64,000 nt of DNA from JACKCD01 sp041390905 (GCA_041390905.1 JAWKPA010000013.1:682001-746000); one strand, 5' to 3'. Counted from the stretch's first letter, positions 8,595 through 17,842 are shown. A program made the numbers and translations. The notes: generated by a model from the letters alone, not told the origin.

Positions 8595-9527
8595 TTATCC
8601 CACCTGATTGACCACAACCTGTTGCGCCAGCTTTTGCACCAAGGCGCATGGCCCAACGGCCGTTCCCGGCTGTGATGCCGACGCGGCTCCGGCAGCAATG
8701 CCCCAGCGCAAGGCTGTGGGCAACTCATCCCCCTGACTCAGGCTCCACACCAGCCCCCCCACCAGCGAATCCCCGGCTCCGATGGGATTTTTTTCCTCGA
8801 TGGCGGGCGCGGCGGCCACGTAAATGCCGCTGTCGGTTGCCAACAATGCCCCTGCTTTGCCCAGCGAGATAACTAGATTGGCAACGCCTAGCGCTTGGAT
8901 GGCGCGGGCAGCGGCAATGATGTCGGTTTGGGTGGTGGTGGGCAGGCCGGTGAGGGCGCTGGCTTCGCTGTCGTTGGGTTTGGCGAGAAACGGCCGTTTT
9001 CCACACCCCAGCCGCAGTGCCTCCCCGCTCGTATCCAAAACCACGTGCGCCCCGGCAGCATGAAGCCGCTGCATTATTTGCGCGTAGACAATGGGCGGCA
9101 CGCCGGGGGGCAAGCTGCCCGCCAGCACCCAGTAATCACCCGGTCGCGCCAACTGCTCCACTTTTTTTAACAGTGCCTGGATTTCAGTCTGATTGACGGT
9201 AGGGCCAGGTTCGTTGACCTTGAGGTAGTGGCTGGGAACGGCCGTTACCACGCTCACATTTGTCCTTGTCTCCCCATTCACCCAAACAAAATCGGTAGCA
9301 ATACCCGCCGCTTGCAGCCCATCGCGCAGCAGTTCCCCCGCCTTGCCCCCGGCAAAGCCCAGGGCGACGCTGCTGCCGCCCAGCTCGGCCACCATCCGCG
9401 ACACGTTAAACCCTTTGCCACCCACGTCCACCCGCGCCGCCGTTGCCCGCAGCACGGTGTCAAAGGCCAGGTCTGGCACGGTCAACTCCTTGTCAACCGC
9501 TGGATTCAAAGTAACTGTATAAATCAT
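8595..9527 (-). CDS. PfkB-family hexose-phosphate kinase (1-phosphofructokinase/tagatose-6-phosphate kinase type)
   Basis: A 310-residue cytosolic kinase. It opens with MIYTVTLNPAVD, typical of the FruK/LacC branch, has the substrate motif GGKGFNVSR (36-44), and ends with the catalytic GAGDS (Asp253). It is last among the clearly PTS-related genes of the minus-strand operon, so it most likely phosphorylates the fructose-1-P or tagatose-6-P produced by PTS uptake and the upstream dehydrogenase. Which of these two is the substrate cannot be told from sequence. Confidence 0.88.
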   Translation of the reverse strand: MIYTVTLNPAVDKELTVPDLAFDTVLRATAARVDVGGKGFNVSRMVAELGGSSVALGFAGGKAGELLRDGLQAAGIATDFVWVNGETRTNVSVVTAVPSHYLKVNEPGPTVNQTEIQALLKKVEQLARPGDYWVLAGSLPPGVPPIVYAQIMQRLHAAGAHVVLDTSGEALRLGCGKRPFLAKPNDSEASALTGLPTTTQTDIIAAARAIQALGVANLVISLGKAGALLATDSGIYVAAAPAIEEKNPIGAGDSLVGGLVWSLSQGDELPTALRWGIAAGAASASQPGTAVGPCALVQKLAQQVVVNQVG

Positions 9528-9532
9528 ATGGC

Positions 9533-9928
9533 CTACTGTTTACTGCTTATTGATAACCGTTTACTGTCTTGCTCCCACGCCAGCCACAGCCCGCCTACTG
9601 CGCCCATGAGGGTGGTCATGGCGGAAACGGCCGTTCTTCCACCCCAATCATGCACCGGATGGCGCAGTTCCAGCACCGCCAGCAGCAGGGTGTATTTGAA
9701 AAAGTGGCCGGCCAGCGTTTTGAGGAAGGTCGTAAAAGACGGCCTTTCACCGCGAAACAGCGGCAGCAGAGTTGTCACCAGTGCCGCAACTGCCCCCAGC
9801 AAAACGGCCAACCTCAGGCTCGGCTCACGCAGCGGCCGAAAAAAGAGGCCAAAATACAGCCCCAACGCCGCCCCCGTCAGCAAATACCGCTGCCAAAGGG
9901 GTTGTTTTTTTGTAGTTTGTTTGGGCAT
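9533..9928 (-). CDS. Small integral membrane protein of unknown function
   Basis: A 131-residue protein with a basic N-terminus (MPKQTTKKQ) and about four hydrophobic segments (15-31, 38-56, 75-88, 103-118). No family was recognised. It lies inside the PTS operon, 5 bp before the kinase start, which suggests co-translation. A role in transport or membrane organisation is only a guess from context. Confidence 0.6.
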   Translation of the reverse strand: MPKQTTKKQPLWQRYLLTGAALGLYFGLFFRPLREPSLRLAVLLGAVAALVTTLLPLFRGERPSFTTFLKTLAGHFFKYTLLLAVLELRHPVHDWGGRTAVSAMTTLMGAVGGLWLAWEQDSKRLSISSKQ

Positions 9929-9939
9929 ATGTAGCTGGA

Positions 9940-10016
9940 AGAGATTGAGAGACTAGGAGACTGAGAGACTCTAGTCTCTCAATTTCCAATCTCCAATCTC
10001 TAATCTCCCACTCTCC
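9940..10016. repeat. R2 hairpin (GAGATTGG/GAGACT units)
   Basis: Left arm of GAGATT and GAGACT units and right arm of AATCTCC/AGTCTCT units, filling the gap between the dehydrogenase and the membrane-protein gene. Confidence 0.8.
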
Positions 10017-11745
10017 AAAACTTCTCAATCAACGCCGCTTCTGCCGCTGCTGTCCACCATTTGCCATCGGCCAAATGCTGCCCGATGTCGGGGTATTGTT
10101 CGGCTAGTTCGTCCAGCCCCAGCAGGGGAAGGCCGCTGATTTGGGGGAAGATGACGATTTTGCCGGGAAAACGGCCGTCCATCATCGCCTCAATCCCGTC
10201 TTGCGCCGCTTCCATGCCCCCCACCGCCGCCACCGAGCGGCTGGGCGAGAGCGAACCGGCCAGGGTGCGCTCCATCACCAGTGCCTGGTCGTCAATGGTC
10301 AGGCCAGAGGTTCCGGTAAATTGGGCGTTGTGCAAATAGACGGCGCTGAGGTCAAGCGGGGCCATCGTGCCGTTGGGAACCCCGGCAAACAGCACCAACA
10401 TGCCGTTGTTGTTGAGCAGGGTGGCTCCTTCTTCCATCAGCTTTGCTACCGGCACGCAGACTACCACGTCATCGGCACCAAGCTGGTCGGTGGCCTGGGT
10501 GACGAATTCGTGGAGGGTTTGGGAAACGGCCGTTTGTGGGTTAAACGTCAGCAGCGTCCGCCCATTCGCCTCGGCCAGCGGGGCAAACCGTTCCGCCAGT
10601 GCTGCCAGCCGCATGTCGTTGACCTCCGTGGCAATAATCAGCCGGGGGCCATTGGGCAGCTCAATCGCCCGCTGCACGTGCATTTGCCCCATCGGCCCAC
10701 CCGCCCCCACGATGACCGTTGCCCCGTTGGGCATTAGCTCACACCGGTTCCGCGCCTCGCCGTAGGAGGCGGCAATATCGGGGCCGCGATTACCCACAAA
10801 GGCGATGTAGTCATAATGCAGCCGCCCCACGTCTGCCGCCGCCAGCCCGTCCAGCGGTTCTGTGCCAACGATATTGAGCGTGCCGCGTCGGGCAATGTGC
10901 CGTGCCACTTCGCTCACCAGCGCCGCCGACCGGGGAGCGAGCAGCACAATATCGTCGAATCCTTTGCCGCCCGTTTCGGCAGCAGCCAGCGGCGCAACAT
11001 CGGTTAGCCCCACGCCATTGCGCTCAATGATTTGCGCTCCCGTCTGCCGGGCTAAGGCTGCTACTTGCGGCGGCACATTAGACAAAACGATAGTGGCTGG
11101 GGCATCAAGGTAGCTGGAGAATTGATAGGGAGTCGTATCATCTTCTTGCCCCATAATCCACATGGTGCCGCCGGGCAGCGGGGTCAGGCGGCGGCGCTGG
11201 GTGTAGGCGGCCATAACGCAGCCCCACGGTTCCAGCAGTGCCGTTTCGGCATACCCCATTTCCCCGGCCAGCGGCAGCAAACACGCCCCGGCATCAGTTT
11301 CCAGCACTTCGGCACCGATGAGATGGTATTGGATGAGGCCACCGGGGATGGTGTAGCCATAGGCGGTAGATTTGCCGTTTTGGTAAATGTCGGGCTGCAT
11401 GGCAAGCCGCTGTCCCGGCTGGTATTGGCCGCGCAGATTTTTGCCGACTTTAATAACGGTGAGGGCGGCTTCATGCCCCAGACGGGTTGGCTCTGCGGCC
11501 AGATTGCGATTGTAGAGTTTGGGGTGGTTGCCTCCCTGCCGAATGAGCTTGACATCGGAAAAGCACATGCCCACGCTGTCTACCCGCACCAAAAGCTGGT
11601 CGTCGTTGGGTTCGGGGATGGCAAATGGCTCTGGCTGTCCATCTTTGCCAATGTTTTCCACGCCGGAGCCGTACATGTTCCAGGCGAAATTTTGGCTGGG
11701 CAGCGGTGCCGCCAGCGTGCGGTAATGGTCAATTTTTTTGCTCAT
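10000..11745 (-). CDS. Zinc-type alcohol/polyol-phosphate dehydrogenase
   Basis: A 581-residue MDR-superfamily dehydrogenase, much longer than the usual 340-400. The N-terminal GroES-like domain has the catalytic-zinc motif GMCFSD (Cys61) and GHEAA (His91-Glu92). A nucleotide-binding motif (VIVGAGGPMG) lies about halfway, around 350. By context it would oxidise a hexitol-phosphate imported by the adjacent PTS (mannitol-1-P, galactitol-1-P or sorbose-1-P reductase-like chemistry). The long middle region before the Rossmann motif is unusual. The gene's 3' end overlaps the start of the R2 repeat. Confidence 0.75.
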   Translation of the reverse strand: MSKKIDHYRTLAAPLPSQNFAWNMYGSGVENIGKDGQPEPFAIPEPNDDQLLVRVDSVGMCFSDVKLIRQGGNHPKLYNRNLAAEPTRLGHEAALTVIKVGKNLRGQYQPGQRLAMQPDIYQNGKSTAYGYTIPGGLIQYHLIGAEVLETDAGACLLPLAGEMGYAETALLEPWGCVMAAYTQRRRLTPLPGGTMWIMGQEDDTTPYQFSSYLDAPATIVLSNVPPQVAALARQTGAQIIERNGVGLTDVAPLAAAETGGKGFDDIVLLAPRSAALVSEVARHIARRGTLNIVGTEPLDGLAAADVGRLHYDYIAFVGNRGPDIAASYGEARNRCELMPNGATVIVGAGGPMGQMHVQRAIELPNGPRLIIATEVNDMRLAALAERFAPLAEANGRTLLTFNPQTAVSQTLHEFVTQATDQLGADDVVVCVPVAKLMEEGATLLNNNGMLVLFAGVPNGTMAPLDLSAVYLHNAQFTGTSGLTIDDQALVMERTLAGSLSPSRSVAAVGGMEAAQDGIEAMMDGRFPGKIVIFPQISGLPLLGLDELAEQYPDIGQHLADGKWWTAAAEAALIEKFWRVGD

Positions 11746-11757
11746 GGTGGTTGGTAA

Positions 11758-11826
11758 CTGGAGATTGGAGATTGGAGGTTAGCAACAGCAAGGCCGCAAT
11801 CTCCAATCTCCAATCTCTAATCTCTA
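11758..11826. repeat. R2 hairpin
   Basis: GGAGATTGGAGATTGG and its inverted copy around a loop of about 20 nt. The right arm reaches into the stop codon of the HPr-EI gene. Confidence 0.85.
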
Positions 11827-13848
11827 AATTTTAAGGGCGCGAACTTCGGCGGCGGTGCGGCATTGCAACGCTCGCTGTGCCAACGTGCGGGCATCGGCCA
11901 TCTGCAGGCTGCGGATTTGCGCCTTGACGGTGGCGAGGGCAGGGACGTTGACGCTGAGTTCGTCTACGCCTAGTCCCAGCAAGATGGGCAAGGCGTGGGG
12001 ATCGGCTCCTAGTTCGCCGCAAACGCCAACCCATTTGCCGGCGCGGTGGGCGGCTTCGGCGGTGGTGTGGATGAGGCGCAGGACGGCCGGGTGCAGCCCG
12101 TCGGCCTGTTTGGCGAGGACGGGGTGCATTCTGTCCATGGCGAGGGTGTATTGGGTGAGGTCGTTGGTGCCGATGGAGAAGAAGTCTACTTCGGGGGCAA
12201 AGGCATCGGCCATGAGGGCGGCGGCGGGGATTTCGATCATGATGCCCAGGGAAACGGCCGTTTCCCCTTGCGTCGCGTCGTGTCGCGCAATCTCCTCCTG
12301 CACTTCCGCCACCATATTCTTCGCCGCGTGCCATTCGCCCAGGTCAGCCACCATTGGGAACATAATCCGCAGCGTGCCGTGGCTGGCGGCGCGGAGAATG
12401 GCGCGAAGCTGCTGCCGCAGCAGGTCGGGACGGTTCAGGCAAAGCCGGATGCCCCGTTCGCCCAAAAACGGGTTGTCTTCGTGCGGCACGTTGATGTAGG
12501 GCAGCGGTTTATCGCCGCCAATGTCGAGGGTGCGGACGATGACCGGCTGGTTGTGCAGCGCCTGGGCGATGTCGCGGTAGACGGTGAACTGCTCTTCTTC
12601 ATCCGGCGGCTGGTCGCGCTCCATAAACAAAAATTCCGTTCGCAGTAACCCCACCCCTTCGGCACCGGCGGCATATGCTTGCTGCGCGTCGGCCACGCTG
12701 CCGATGTTGGCAACCACTTCCACGCGCTGACCGTCCTGGGTGATGGCGGGGTCGGCGGCGGCGGCAACGGCCGCTTTTTGCTTTTCCTGCTCTTGTTCCT
12801 GGGCGGCACGGGCGGCGGACAGGGTGGCTTCATCGGGGTGGAGGGTGAGGGTTCCGCTGTGGCCGTTGAGAATAACGGCCGTTTCTCCCGCCAATTCCAA
12901 CACCTTCTCCCCGGCACTGACGACGGCCGGCAGCCCCAGGGCGCGAGCAATGATGGCGGCGTGGGCCGTTGGTCCACCAGCGGCGGTGCAAATGCCCAGC
13001 ACCTTTTCCTTGTCCAGTGCCGCCGTGTCCGACGGGGACAGGTCGTGGGCGATGAGGATGACGGGATGGTCGGGCAGTGAAGCTCCGGTGGCTTCGTCTC
13101 CGGCCAAAATCCGCAGTACCCGTTCCCCCACGTCGCGCAGGTCGGCGGCGCGGGCAGCCAGCAGCGGGTCGTCGAGACCGGCCATAATGTTGGCGCGGGC
13201 TTCGACGCTGCTTTGCCATGCCTGGGCAGCACTTTGGCCGTTCTCAATCAAGCCATGTACCAGCTCTTCCAGGTCGGGATCATCCAGAATGTCGCGGTGA
13301 ACGTCAAAAATGGCGGCTTCTTCAGCGGCCTGGGTTGCCATTTGGTCGCGCAGGGCCGCAAGCTGCTCTTGTGCTGTGGTTAAAGCAGCAGCCAGGGTTG
13401 CTTTTTCGGCCTCAACCCCCGCGAATGATTGGCGAACGGTGATGGTTTGCCTGGTTAGCTGGAAGATGGGGCCGATGGCGATGCCGGGGGCGGCGGGTAA
13501 GCCGGTGATGATGTTGCTGTCTACAGGGGTGGCGGGAACGGGTGCAGTTTTTCCGTTGCTGGTTGCTGGTTGCTGGTGGTGATGGTTTTCGCCGAGGCCG
13601 CTGGAAACGGCCGTTTCCAACGCCACCATCGCTTCTGTTTCGTCTACACCATCTGCCTCAACGCGAATCATGCCCCCGCTGCGAACGCCAAGTGCCAAAA
13701 TCGAAATCAGGCTTTTGGCATTGACTTTCTTTTCGCCATGCTGTACCTGAATTTTGGCCTTGAACTGTTTGGCAACGTTGACAAACTCTCGCGCTGGCCG
13801 GGCGTGAAGCCCCGTAACATTTTGGATAACCAGATCGCACGCTTTCAC
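11824..13848 (-). CDS. PTS HPr-enzyme I fusion protein
   Basis: A 674-residue phosphocarrier fusion. Residues 1-88 are HPr, with the phospho-acceptor His15 in GLHARPA and a conserved Ser46 in NAKSLISI, the site targeted by HPr kinase in organisms that have it. A His/Gln/Asn-rich linker follows, then enzyme I (about 110-674). Enzyme I has GGPTAHAAIIAR with the active-site His, GVGLLRTEFLFM, GTNDLTQY and a C-terminal CGELGAD. It takes phosphate from PEP and passes it to the adjacent IIA. The start is GTG at 13848, 10 bp after the IIA stop. GGPTAH in place of GGRTSH is a small departure from the classic EI motif. Confidence 0.95.
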   Translation of the reverse strand: MKACDLVIQNVTGLHARPAREFVNVAKQFKAKIQVQHGEKKVNAKSLISILALGVRSGGMIRVEADGVDETEAMVALETAVSSGLGENHHHQQPATSNGKTAPVPATPVDSNIITGLPAAPGIAIGPIFQLTRQTITVRQSFAGVEAEKATLAAALTTAQEQLAALRDQMATQAAEEAAIFDVHRDILDDPDLEELVHGLIENGQSAAQAWQSSVEARANIMAGLDDPLLAARAADLRDVGERVLRILAGDEATGASLPDHPVILIAHDLSPSDTAALDKEKVLGICTAAGGPTAHAAIIARALGLPAVVSAGEKVLELAGETAVILNGHSGTLTLHPDEATLSAARAAQEQEQEKQKAAVAAAADPAITQDGQRVEVVANIGSVADAQQAYAAGAEGVGLLRTEFLFMERDQPPDEEEQFTVYRDIAQALHNQPVIVRTLDIGGDKPLPYINVPHEDNPFLGERGIRLCLNRPDLLRQQLRAILRAASHGTLRIMFPMVADLGEWHAAKNMVAEVQEEIARHDATQGETAVSLGIMIEIPAAALMADAFAPEVDFFSIGTNDLTQYTLAMDRMHPVLAKQADGLHPAVLRLIHTTAEAAHRAGKWVGVCGELGADPHALPILLGLGVDELSVNVPALATVKAQIRSLQMADARTLAQRALQCRTAAEVRALKI

Positions 13849-13858
13849 AGGCTTTGTC

Positions 13859-14302
13859 CTATAACTCTTCTACTGCTTCTCGGTTGAGGTAAGACAAAAT
13901 CACGCCGGGGTCATTGGTTTGCGCCAATTCAGCGGCAACGTCTTCATCTTCAATCGCCTCTGCCAAATTTGACAAAATGCCAATGTGGTCGTCGGATTGG
14001 GCGGCGATGCCGATGATGAGATGTGCCATTTCCCCTTCTTCCCACTCGACCCCATCAGGTAGCTGCAAGACCGAGATGCCCGTTTGTACAATGTCGGCAA
14101 TGTTCTCAAATTGACCGTGTGGAATGGCAACGCCATTGCCAAGATAAGTAGACATTGTTGCTTCGCGGGCCAACATGCCGTCAACATAACCCGGTTTGAC
14201 GCAGCCGCTGTTGACTAAAAGCAGCCCAGCTTGTCGAATGGCGTCACTTTTGTTGCTGGCCGTGGCCTGCAACTGGATTCGGTTCTCAGATAAAATGCTC
14301 AT
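13859..14302 (-). CDS. PTS IIA component, mannitol/fructose class
   Basis: A 147-residue cytosolic phosphocarrier with the active-site motif NGVAIPHG (His62), which is diagnostic for the mannitol/fructose IIA fold. I start it at the ATG at 14302, giving MSILSENRI, 4 bp past the IIB stop. A longer frame to 14335 would overlap IIB. It accepts phosphate from the HPr-EI fusion encoded next and donates it to IIB. Confidence 0.92.
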   Translation of the reverse strand: MSILSENRIQLQATASNKSDAIRQAGLLLVNSGCVKPGYVDGMLAREATMSTYLGNGVAIPHGQFENIADIVQTGISVLQLPDGVEWEEGEMAHLIIGIAAQSDDHIGILSNLAEAIEDEDVAAELAQTNDPGVILSYLNREAVEEL

Positions 14303-14306
14303 GATG

Positions 14307-14636
14307 CTATTCCATACTACCTTGAATGTCACCACCGGCTACGAAGGCTTCAACCAGGCGGTCAAACGCTGGGTCGTTGAGAAAGTGGGAAAAGGTGACA
14401 ACCACGGCGCTGGGGGCTTTGCGGCGCACAACGTTGGCAAGACCTTTGTGGACGACAACGAGTTGTGCGTCTTCGGGTACGGCTCTGGCCGGTTTGTGGA
14501 CGACGTTAACGCCGCTCACATTCGCTTTTTTGAGCTTTTTCTTGATACTGTTGACAACCATGAGACTGGAACCCATGCCGGCTTCACAGGCCATAATGAT
14601 AGTCTTGACATCGGCAGCGGCAATTGATTGGGTCAT
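14307..14636 (-). CDS. PTS IIB component, mannitol class
   Basis: A 109-residue protein with the P-loop-like phospho-cysteine motif CEAGMGSS (Cys17), which defines mannitol-class IIB. In enteric bacteria IIB is fused to IIC and IIA as MtlA; here all three are separate genes. It lies between IIC and IIA in the operon and has a good SD (AGGAGTAACC) upstream. Confidence 0.92.
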   Translation of the reverse strand: MTQSIAAADVKTIIMACEAGMGSSLMVVNSIKKKLKKANVSGVNVVHKPARAVPEDAQLVVVHKGLANVVRRKAPSAVVVTFSHFLNDPAFDRLVEAFVAGGDIQGSME

Positions 14637-14710
14637 GGTTACTCCTTTCCCTCGTATGACATGGATTGTGTGTCATGCGAGAGTGTTAAAAACGGCCGTT
14701 AGGCGTTTTT

Positions 14711-14759
14711 GAGATTGGAGATTGGAGATTCAAAATCTCTAATCTCCAATCTCTAATCG
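14711..14759. repeat. R2 hairpin
   Basis: GAGATTGGAGATTGGAGATT with a very short loop and its inverted copy, in the IIC-IIB gap. Confidence 0.85.
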
Positions 14760-14789
14760 CTAAGTTACAAACGAACCTCGGCTAATAAC

Positions 14790-15854
14790 TTACGCCAACC
14801 CAGGCACGCTGCCCATGTCGGCCTCCATCTCTTCTCCCTCTTCCACAGCCACCGGGCGAATCCGCAGGATGAAGCTGCCAACGAGGAAGGCGACAACCGC
14901 ACCAATCAGCACCCCTGTCAGCACGGCAAAATGCTGCCCACGCGGAATGACTGCCAGATAGGCAAAGATGGAGCCGGGGGAAGGCGTGGCAACCAGGCCG
15001 GCACCGCTGATGACAAACCACAGGTCAGCCGCCAAACCACCAGCAATGACCGACAAAATCATAATCGGGTGTGCCAGCACATATGGGAAGTAGATTTCAT
15101 GGATACCACCCAGAAAGTGGATAATCATGGCACCAGGGGCAGATTCTTTGAGCAGCCCTTTGCCTGCCACATAATAAGCCACAAGCAGACCTAAGCCGGG
15201 GCCAGGGTTTGTTTCAAGCAAGAAGTGGATGGCACGGCCTGTTTCTTCGGCTGCAGCCACACCGAGTGGTGCCAGCACGCCGTGGTTGAGGGCGTTGTTG
15301 AGGAACAGCACTTTGGCTGGTTCGATGATGATGGCAGCCAGTGGCAGCAAACGGGCAGCAACGAGTGCGTCTACGATGGAGCCAGCAACATTGCTTAGTG
15401 CCTGCACAACGGGGCTGATAACAACGTTGCCGATCAATGCCAGAATGACGGCCAGGATACCGGCGGAGAAGTTGTTGACCAACATCTCAAAGCCAATTGG
15501 GATATGTTCCTCAAGTCGGTCGTCAATTGCTTTCATGGCCCAGCCACCGAGCGGCCCCATAATCATGGCACCGAGGAACATGGGGATGTCGGCTCCAACG
15601 ACGACGCCCATGGTTGCGGTGGCGCCAACGACACCACCGCGCACGCCGTGGACCATGCGGCCACCGGTATAACCGATGAGAATGGGGAGCAGATAGATAA
15701 TCATTGGCCCAACCATTGCCCCAAATTTTTCGTTGGGAATCCAACCGGTGGGGATAAAGAAGGCGGTGATTAGCCCCCAGGCAATAAAGGCGCCCATGTT
15801 GGGGATAATCATTCCGGCTAAGAAGCCACCAAACTGCTGTAATCTTTCTCTCAT
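14790..15854 (-). CDS. PTS IIC component, mannitol class
   Basis: A 354-residue polytopic membrane permease beginning MRERLQQFGGFLAGMIIPNM, close to the MtlA IIC start. It contains HGVRGGVVGATATMGVVVGADIPMFLGAMIMGP and the HFLGGIHEIYFPYV segment (the conserved GGIHEIYFP motif of mannitol IIC). The start at 15854 has a strong SD (AGGAGAGG) 5-6 nt upstream; the ORF can be read 41 codons further, but without an SD. It moves and phosphorylates a hexitol or hexose together with IIB and IIA. Mannitol is the family default, not proven here. Confidence 0.93.
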   Translation of the reverse strand: MRERLQQFGGFLAGMIIPNMGAFIAWGLITAFFIPTGWIPNEKFGAMVGPMIIYLLPILIGYTGGRMVHGVRGGVVGATATMGVVVGADIPMFLGAMIMGPLGGWAMKAIDDRLEEHIPIGFEMLVNNFSAGILAVILALIGNVVISPVVQALSNVAGSIVDALVAARLLPLAAIIIEPAKVLFLNNALNHGVLAPLGVAAAEETGRAIHFLLETNPGPGLGLLVAYYVAGKGLLKESAPGAMIIHFLGGIHEIYFPYVLAHPIMILSVIAGGLAADLWFVISGAGLVATPSPGSIFAYLAVIPRGQHFAVLTGVLIGAVVAFLVGSFILRIRPVAVEEGEEMEADMGSVPGLA

Positions 15855-15964
15855 GTCAACCTCTCCTATATGGTGTTGAGCCAATTGGCTCGGAAAATAA
15901 AGTAAGCGAACAATTTTTTGAATCGCAGCCCCCGGACGGCTGCGGGGTTCACAGGTTAAGGTTT

Positions 15965-17509
15965 TCAGGCAAGCCATTGGGTGATGGCTTCAACATCCTC
16001 TGGTAAAAGCAGGGGGTGAACCTGAATGCAGGCGATACGGTTGGCAAGGTGGGGCGGCAGGGGGATGGTGGTGATGATAAGCTGTGCCGCTTCCAGATGG
16101 TGTGGTTTGATTTCGCGTAAGGACAGGACTTCGAGTGTGCCAAGGCGGGCAAAGCGTGCCTTGAGCCTGGCGACAAGAAGTTGGGCGGTTGCCATGCCGC
16201 TGGGGCAAACCACAATGACGCGCCGTGCTTTGTTGGGCTGTTCACGAATGTAGGCGGCGCGTAGGAGGAGGGCGATGTTGTTGACTTCGCTCTCAGGCAG
16301 AATTATTTCGGTTTGTTGGGTGATTGTCTGTGCCAACTCGCGGGCAATTTGCTGTTCCTGGCTATATTTTTCGGACAGCCGGGCGGGTTGGTGGGGCAGG
16401 GGTGTCCAGATGTTGAACCGTTGGCGCAGGCAGGCGGGGACGATGTGGCTGACCATGCCGTCACGCAGGGCGGTGTCCTGGGCGAGATGTGGCAGGTTGT
16501 AGGCGGCGGCGGTGTGGCTCATCAGGGTGTTGATGAGGGTGGTGAAGGTGGTGTCAATTTCGAGGTCGCCGGGCCAACGGCCGTTTCTTTCTCCGGCCAG
16601 CAAATGGGCAGCTATGTTGGCAACTTCGGCGGGGGGATAAACGGCCGTTCTTCCCCCCAGCAGCCGCTGACAAATCTTCTCCGCTATCGGCCACACTTGC
16701 AAGCCCTGTAACCAGCGAATCGTTTTCGTGTCAGGTTGCAGGTATCGTTTTTGCTGCATTCGCTGTAGCTGCACCGCCAGGGTTAATGAGAGCAGTAGCA
16801 CTGCGTCGTCGGTGAAGCGACCGCCAAGCTGTGTTTCAGCAAAGGCCACCTGCCCCAACGCTCGCTGCGCTTCCCAACGGGGCAGCAGTTGGTTTACTTC
16901 AGCTACCAGTGGCAGCAGTTGGGCATCAGCCGCTAGTGGGAAGTTTAATCCGTGAGCATGCGTCATGCTCATCAGCGGGTCTTCAAAAGGATGCGCACCC
17001 CACAGCAGGGCCACAATGGCTTGCCGCATGGTGCGTTCGTGGCCGTCTAGCCAAAAGCCGTGGTTGGGGCGGCGTTGGAGGCTGATATTAAATTCGGTTA
17101 GCCACTCTTCAACGGCCGTTAAATCCTTCAAAATGGTGCTGCGCGACACCTGGGCGCTTTGTTGCAGTTGGTAGAGGATGGTTGCTTCGTGGTTGGTGAG
17201 GAGTTTGAGGGCAATGAGCTGTTGGCGTTCAACGGCCGTTAACACCAACTGAAACTCAGCCGAAGCGTTCAGTTCCTGGGTCAAGATACGCCGCTGTGAG
17301 GCTGTGCTTTCCAGTGCCACGCCCACGCCTGGTGTCACCTTCAAATCAACCCCATATTGCTGTAGCCAAACTTCCATGCCTTTTAGCCCATAATTGACCT
17401 GCCGAGGGGTAATTTGCAACTGATCAGCAATATCCGCCGCCACAAGTGGCGTTTCCGATTGCAGCAGAATCTGTAGCAAATCGCGTTGGCGGGTTGTAAG
17501 CGTTACCAT
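15965..17509 (-). CDS. PRD-containing transcriptional regulator (MtlR/BglG type)
   Basis: A 514-residue activator or antiterminator-like regulator. An N-terminal HTH (LLQILLQSETPLVAADIADQL) is followed by a second winged-HTH region, two PRD domains in the middle, and a C-terminal IIB-like domain with CPSGMATAQ. There is no C-terminal IIA domain, so it is shorter than MtlR (about 690). It is first in the PTS operon and probably senses PTS phosphorylation state. The start is uncertain: ATG at 17509 (MVTLTTRQ) is preferred, with ATG at 17539 and TTG at 17548 as alternatives; none has a clear SD. Confidence 0.88.
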   Translation of the reverse strand: MVTLTTRQRDLLQILLQSETPLVAADIADQLQITPRQVNYGLKGMEVWLQQYGVDLKVTPGVGVALESTASQRRILTQELNASAEFQLVLTAVERQQLIALKLLTNHEATILYQLQQSAQVSRSTILKDLTAVEEWLTEFNISLQRRPNHGFWLDGHERTMRQAIVALLWGAHPFEDPLMSMTHAHGLNFPLAADAQLLPLVAEVNQLLPRWEAQRALGQVAFAETQLGGRFTDDAVLLLSLTLAVQLQRMQQKRYLQPDTKTIRWLQGLQVWPIAEKICQRLLGGRTAVYPPAEVANIAAHLLAGERNGRWPGDLEIDTTFTTLINTLMSHTAAAYNLPHLAQDTALRDGMVSHIVPACLRQRFNIWTPLPHQPARLSEKYSQEQQIARELAQTITQQTEIILPESEVNNIALLLRAAYIREQPNKARRVIVVCPSGMATAQLLVARLKARFARLGTLEVLSLREIKPHHLEAAQLIITTIPLPPHLANRIACIQVHPLLLPEDVEAITQWLA

Positions 17510-17595
17510 AGGACATCCGTCCCAACCTTGGAGTATCATAGCAGTCAAGGGGGTAGGAACCGATTTTAATGCTCCTCTTATGATTTACATTTGTC

Positions 17596-17625
17596 ATTAT
17601 AACCATGTTATGGCTAGGTTTTTTA
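17596..17625 (-). promoter_or_regulatory. Candidate promoter of the PTS operon
   Basis: On the minus strand a perfect TATAAT (17601-17596) lies about 90 bp before the regulator start, with an A-rich but poor -35 region. Just upstream, CCAT-AAC-ATGG is a small inverted repeat that could be an operator. Confidence 0.4.
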
Positions 17626-17689
17626 GGTAATTGTTACATCTTTTTGCGTCAGGGTAATGACAAAAGTAAATGAGTTGTGGGAATGGAGC

Positions 17690-17778
17690 CTAAGAGACCA
17701 GGAGACTGGGAGCTTGGGAGACGGGGAGAGTCGTCACAGTCTCTTAATCTCTCAGTCTCCAATCTCTCAATCTCTTAA
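17690..17778. repeat. R2-like hairpin (GAGACT/GGGAGA units)
   Basis: Left arm of GAGAC/GGGAG units and right arm of CTCTCAGTCTCCAATCTC units around a short loop. Confidence 0.75.
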
Positions 17779-17810
17779 GGTTCTTCAGGAACTCGTGGGG
17801 CCACCCCAAA

Positions 17811-17842
17811 TTGTAGTGTCGAGGCATGCCTCGACACTACAA
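17811..17842. repeat. R5 perfect palindrome around GCATGC
   Basis: A 32-bp perfect palindrome centred on GAGGCATGCCTC, with arms ending in TTGTAGTG and CACTACAA. Together with 35 bp on its right it recurs inverted at 37266-37334 with a single mismatch that I can see. Confidence 0.9.
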
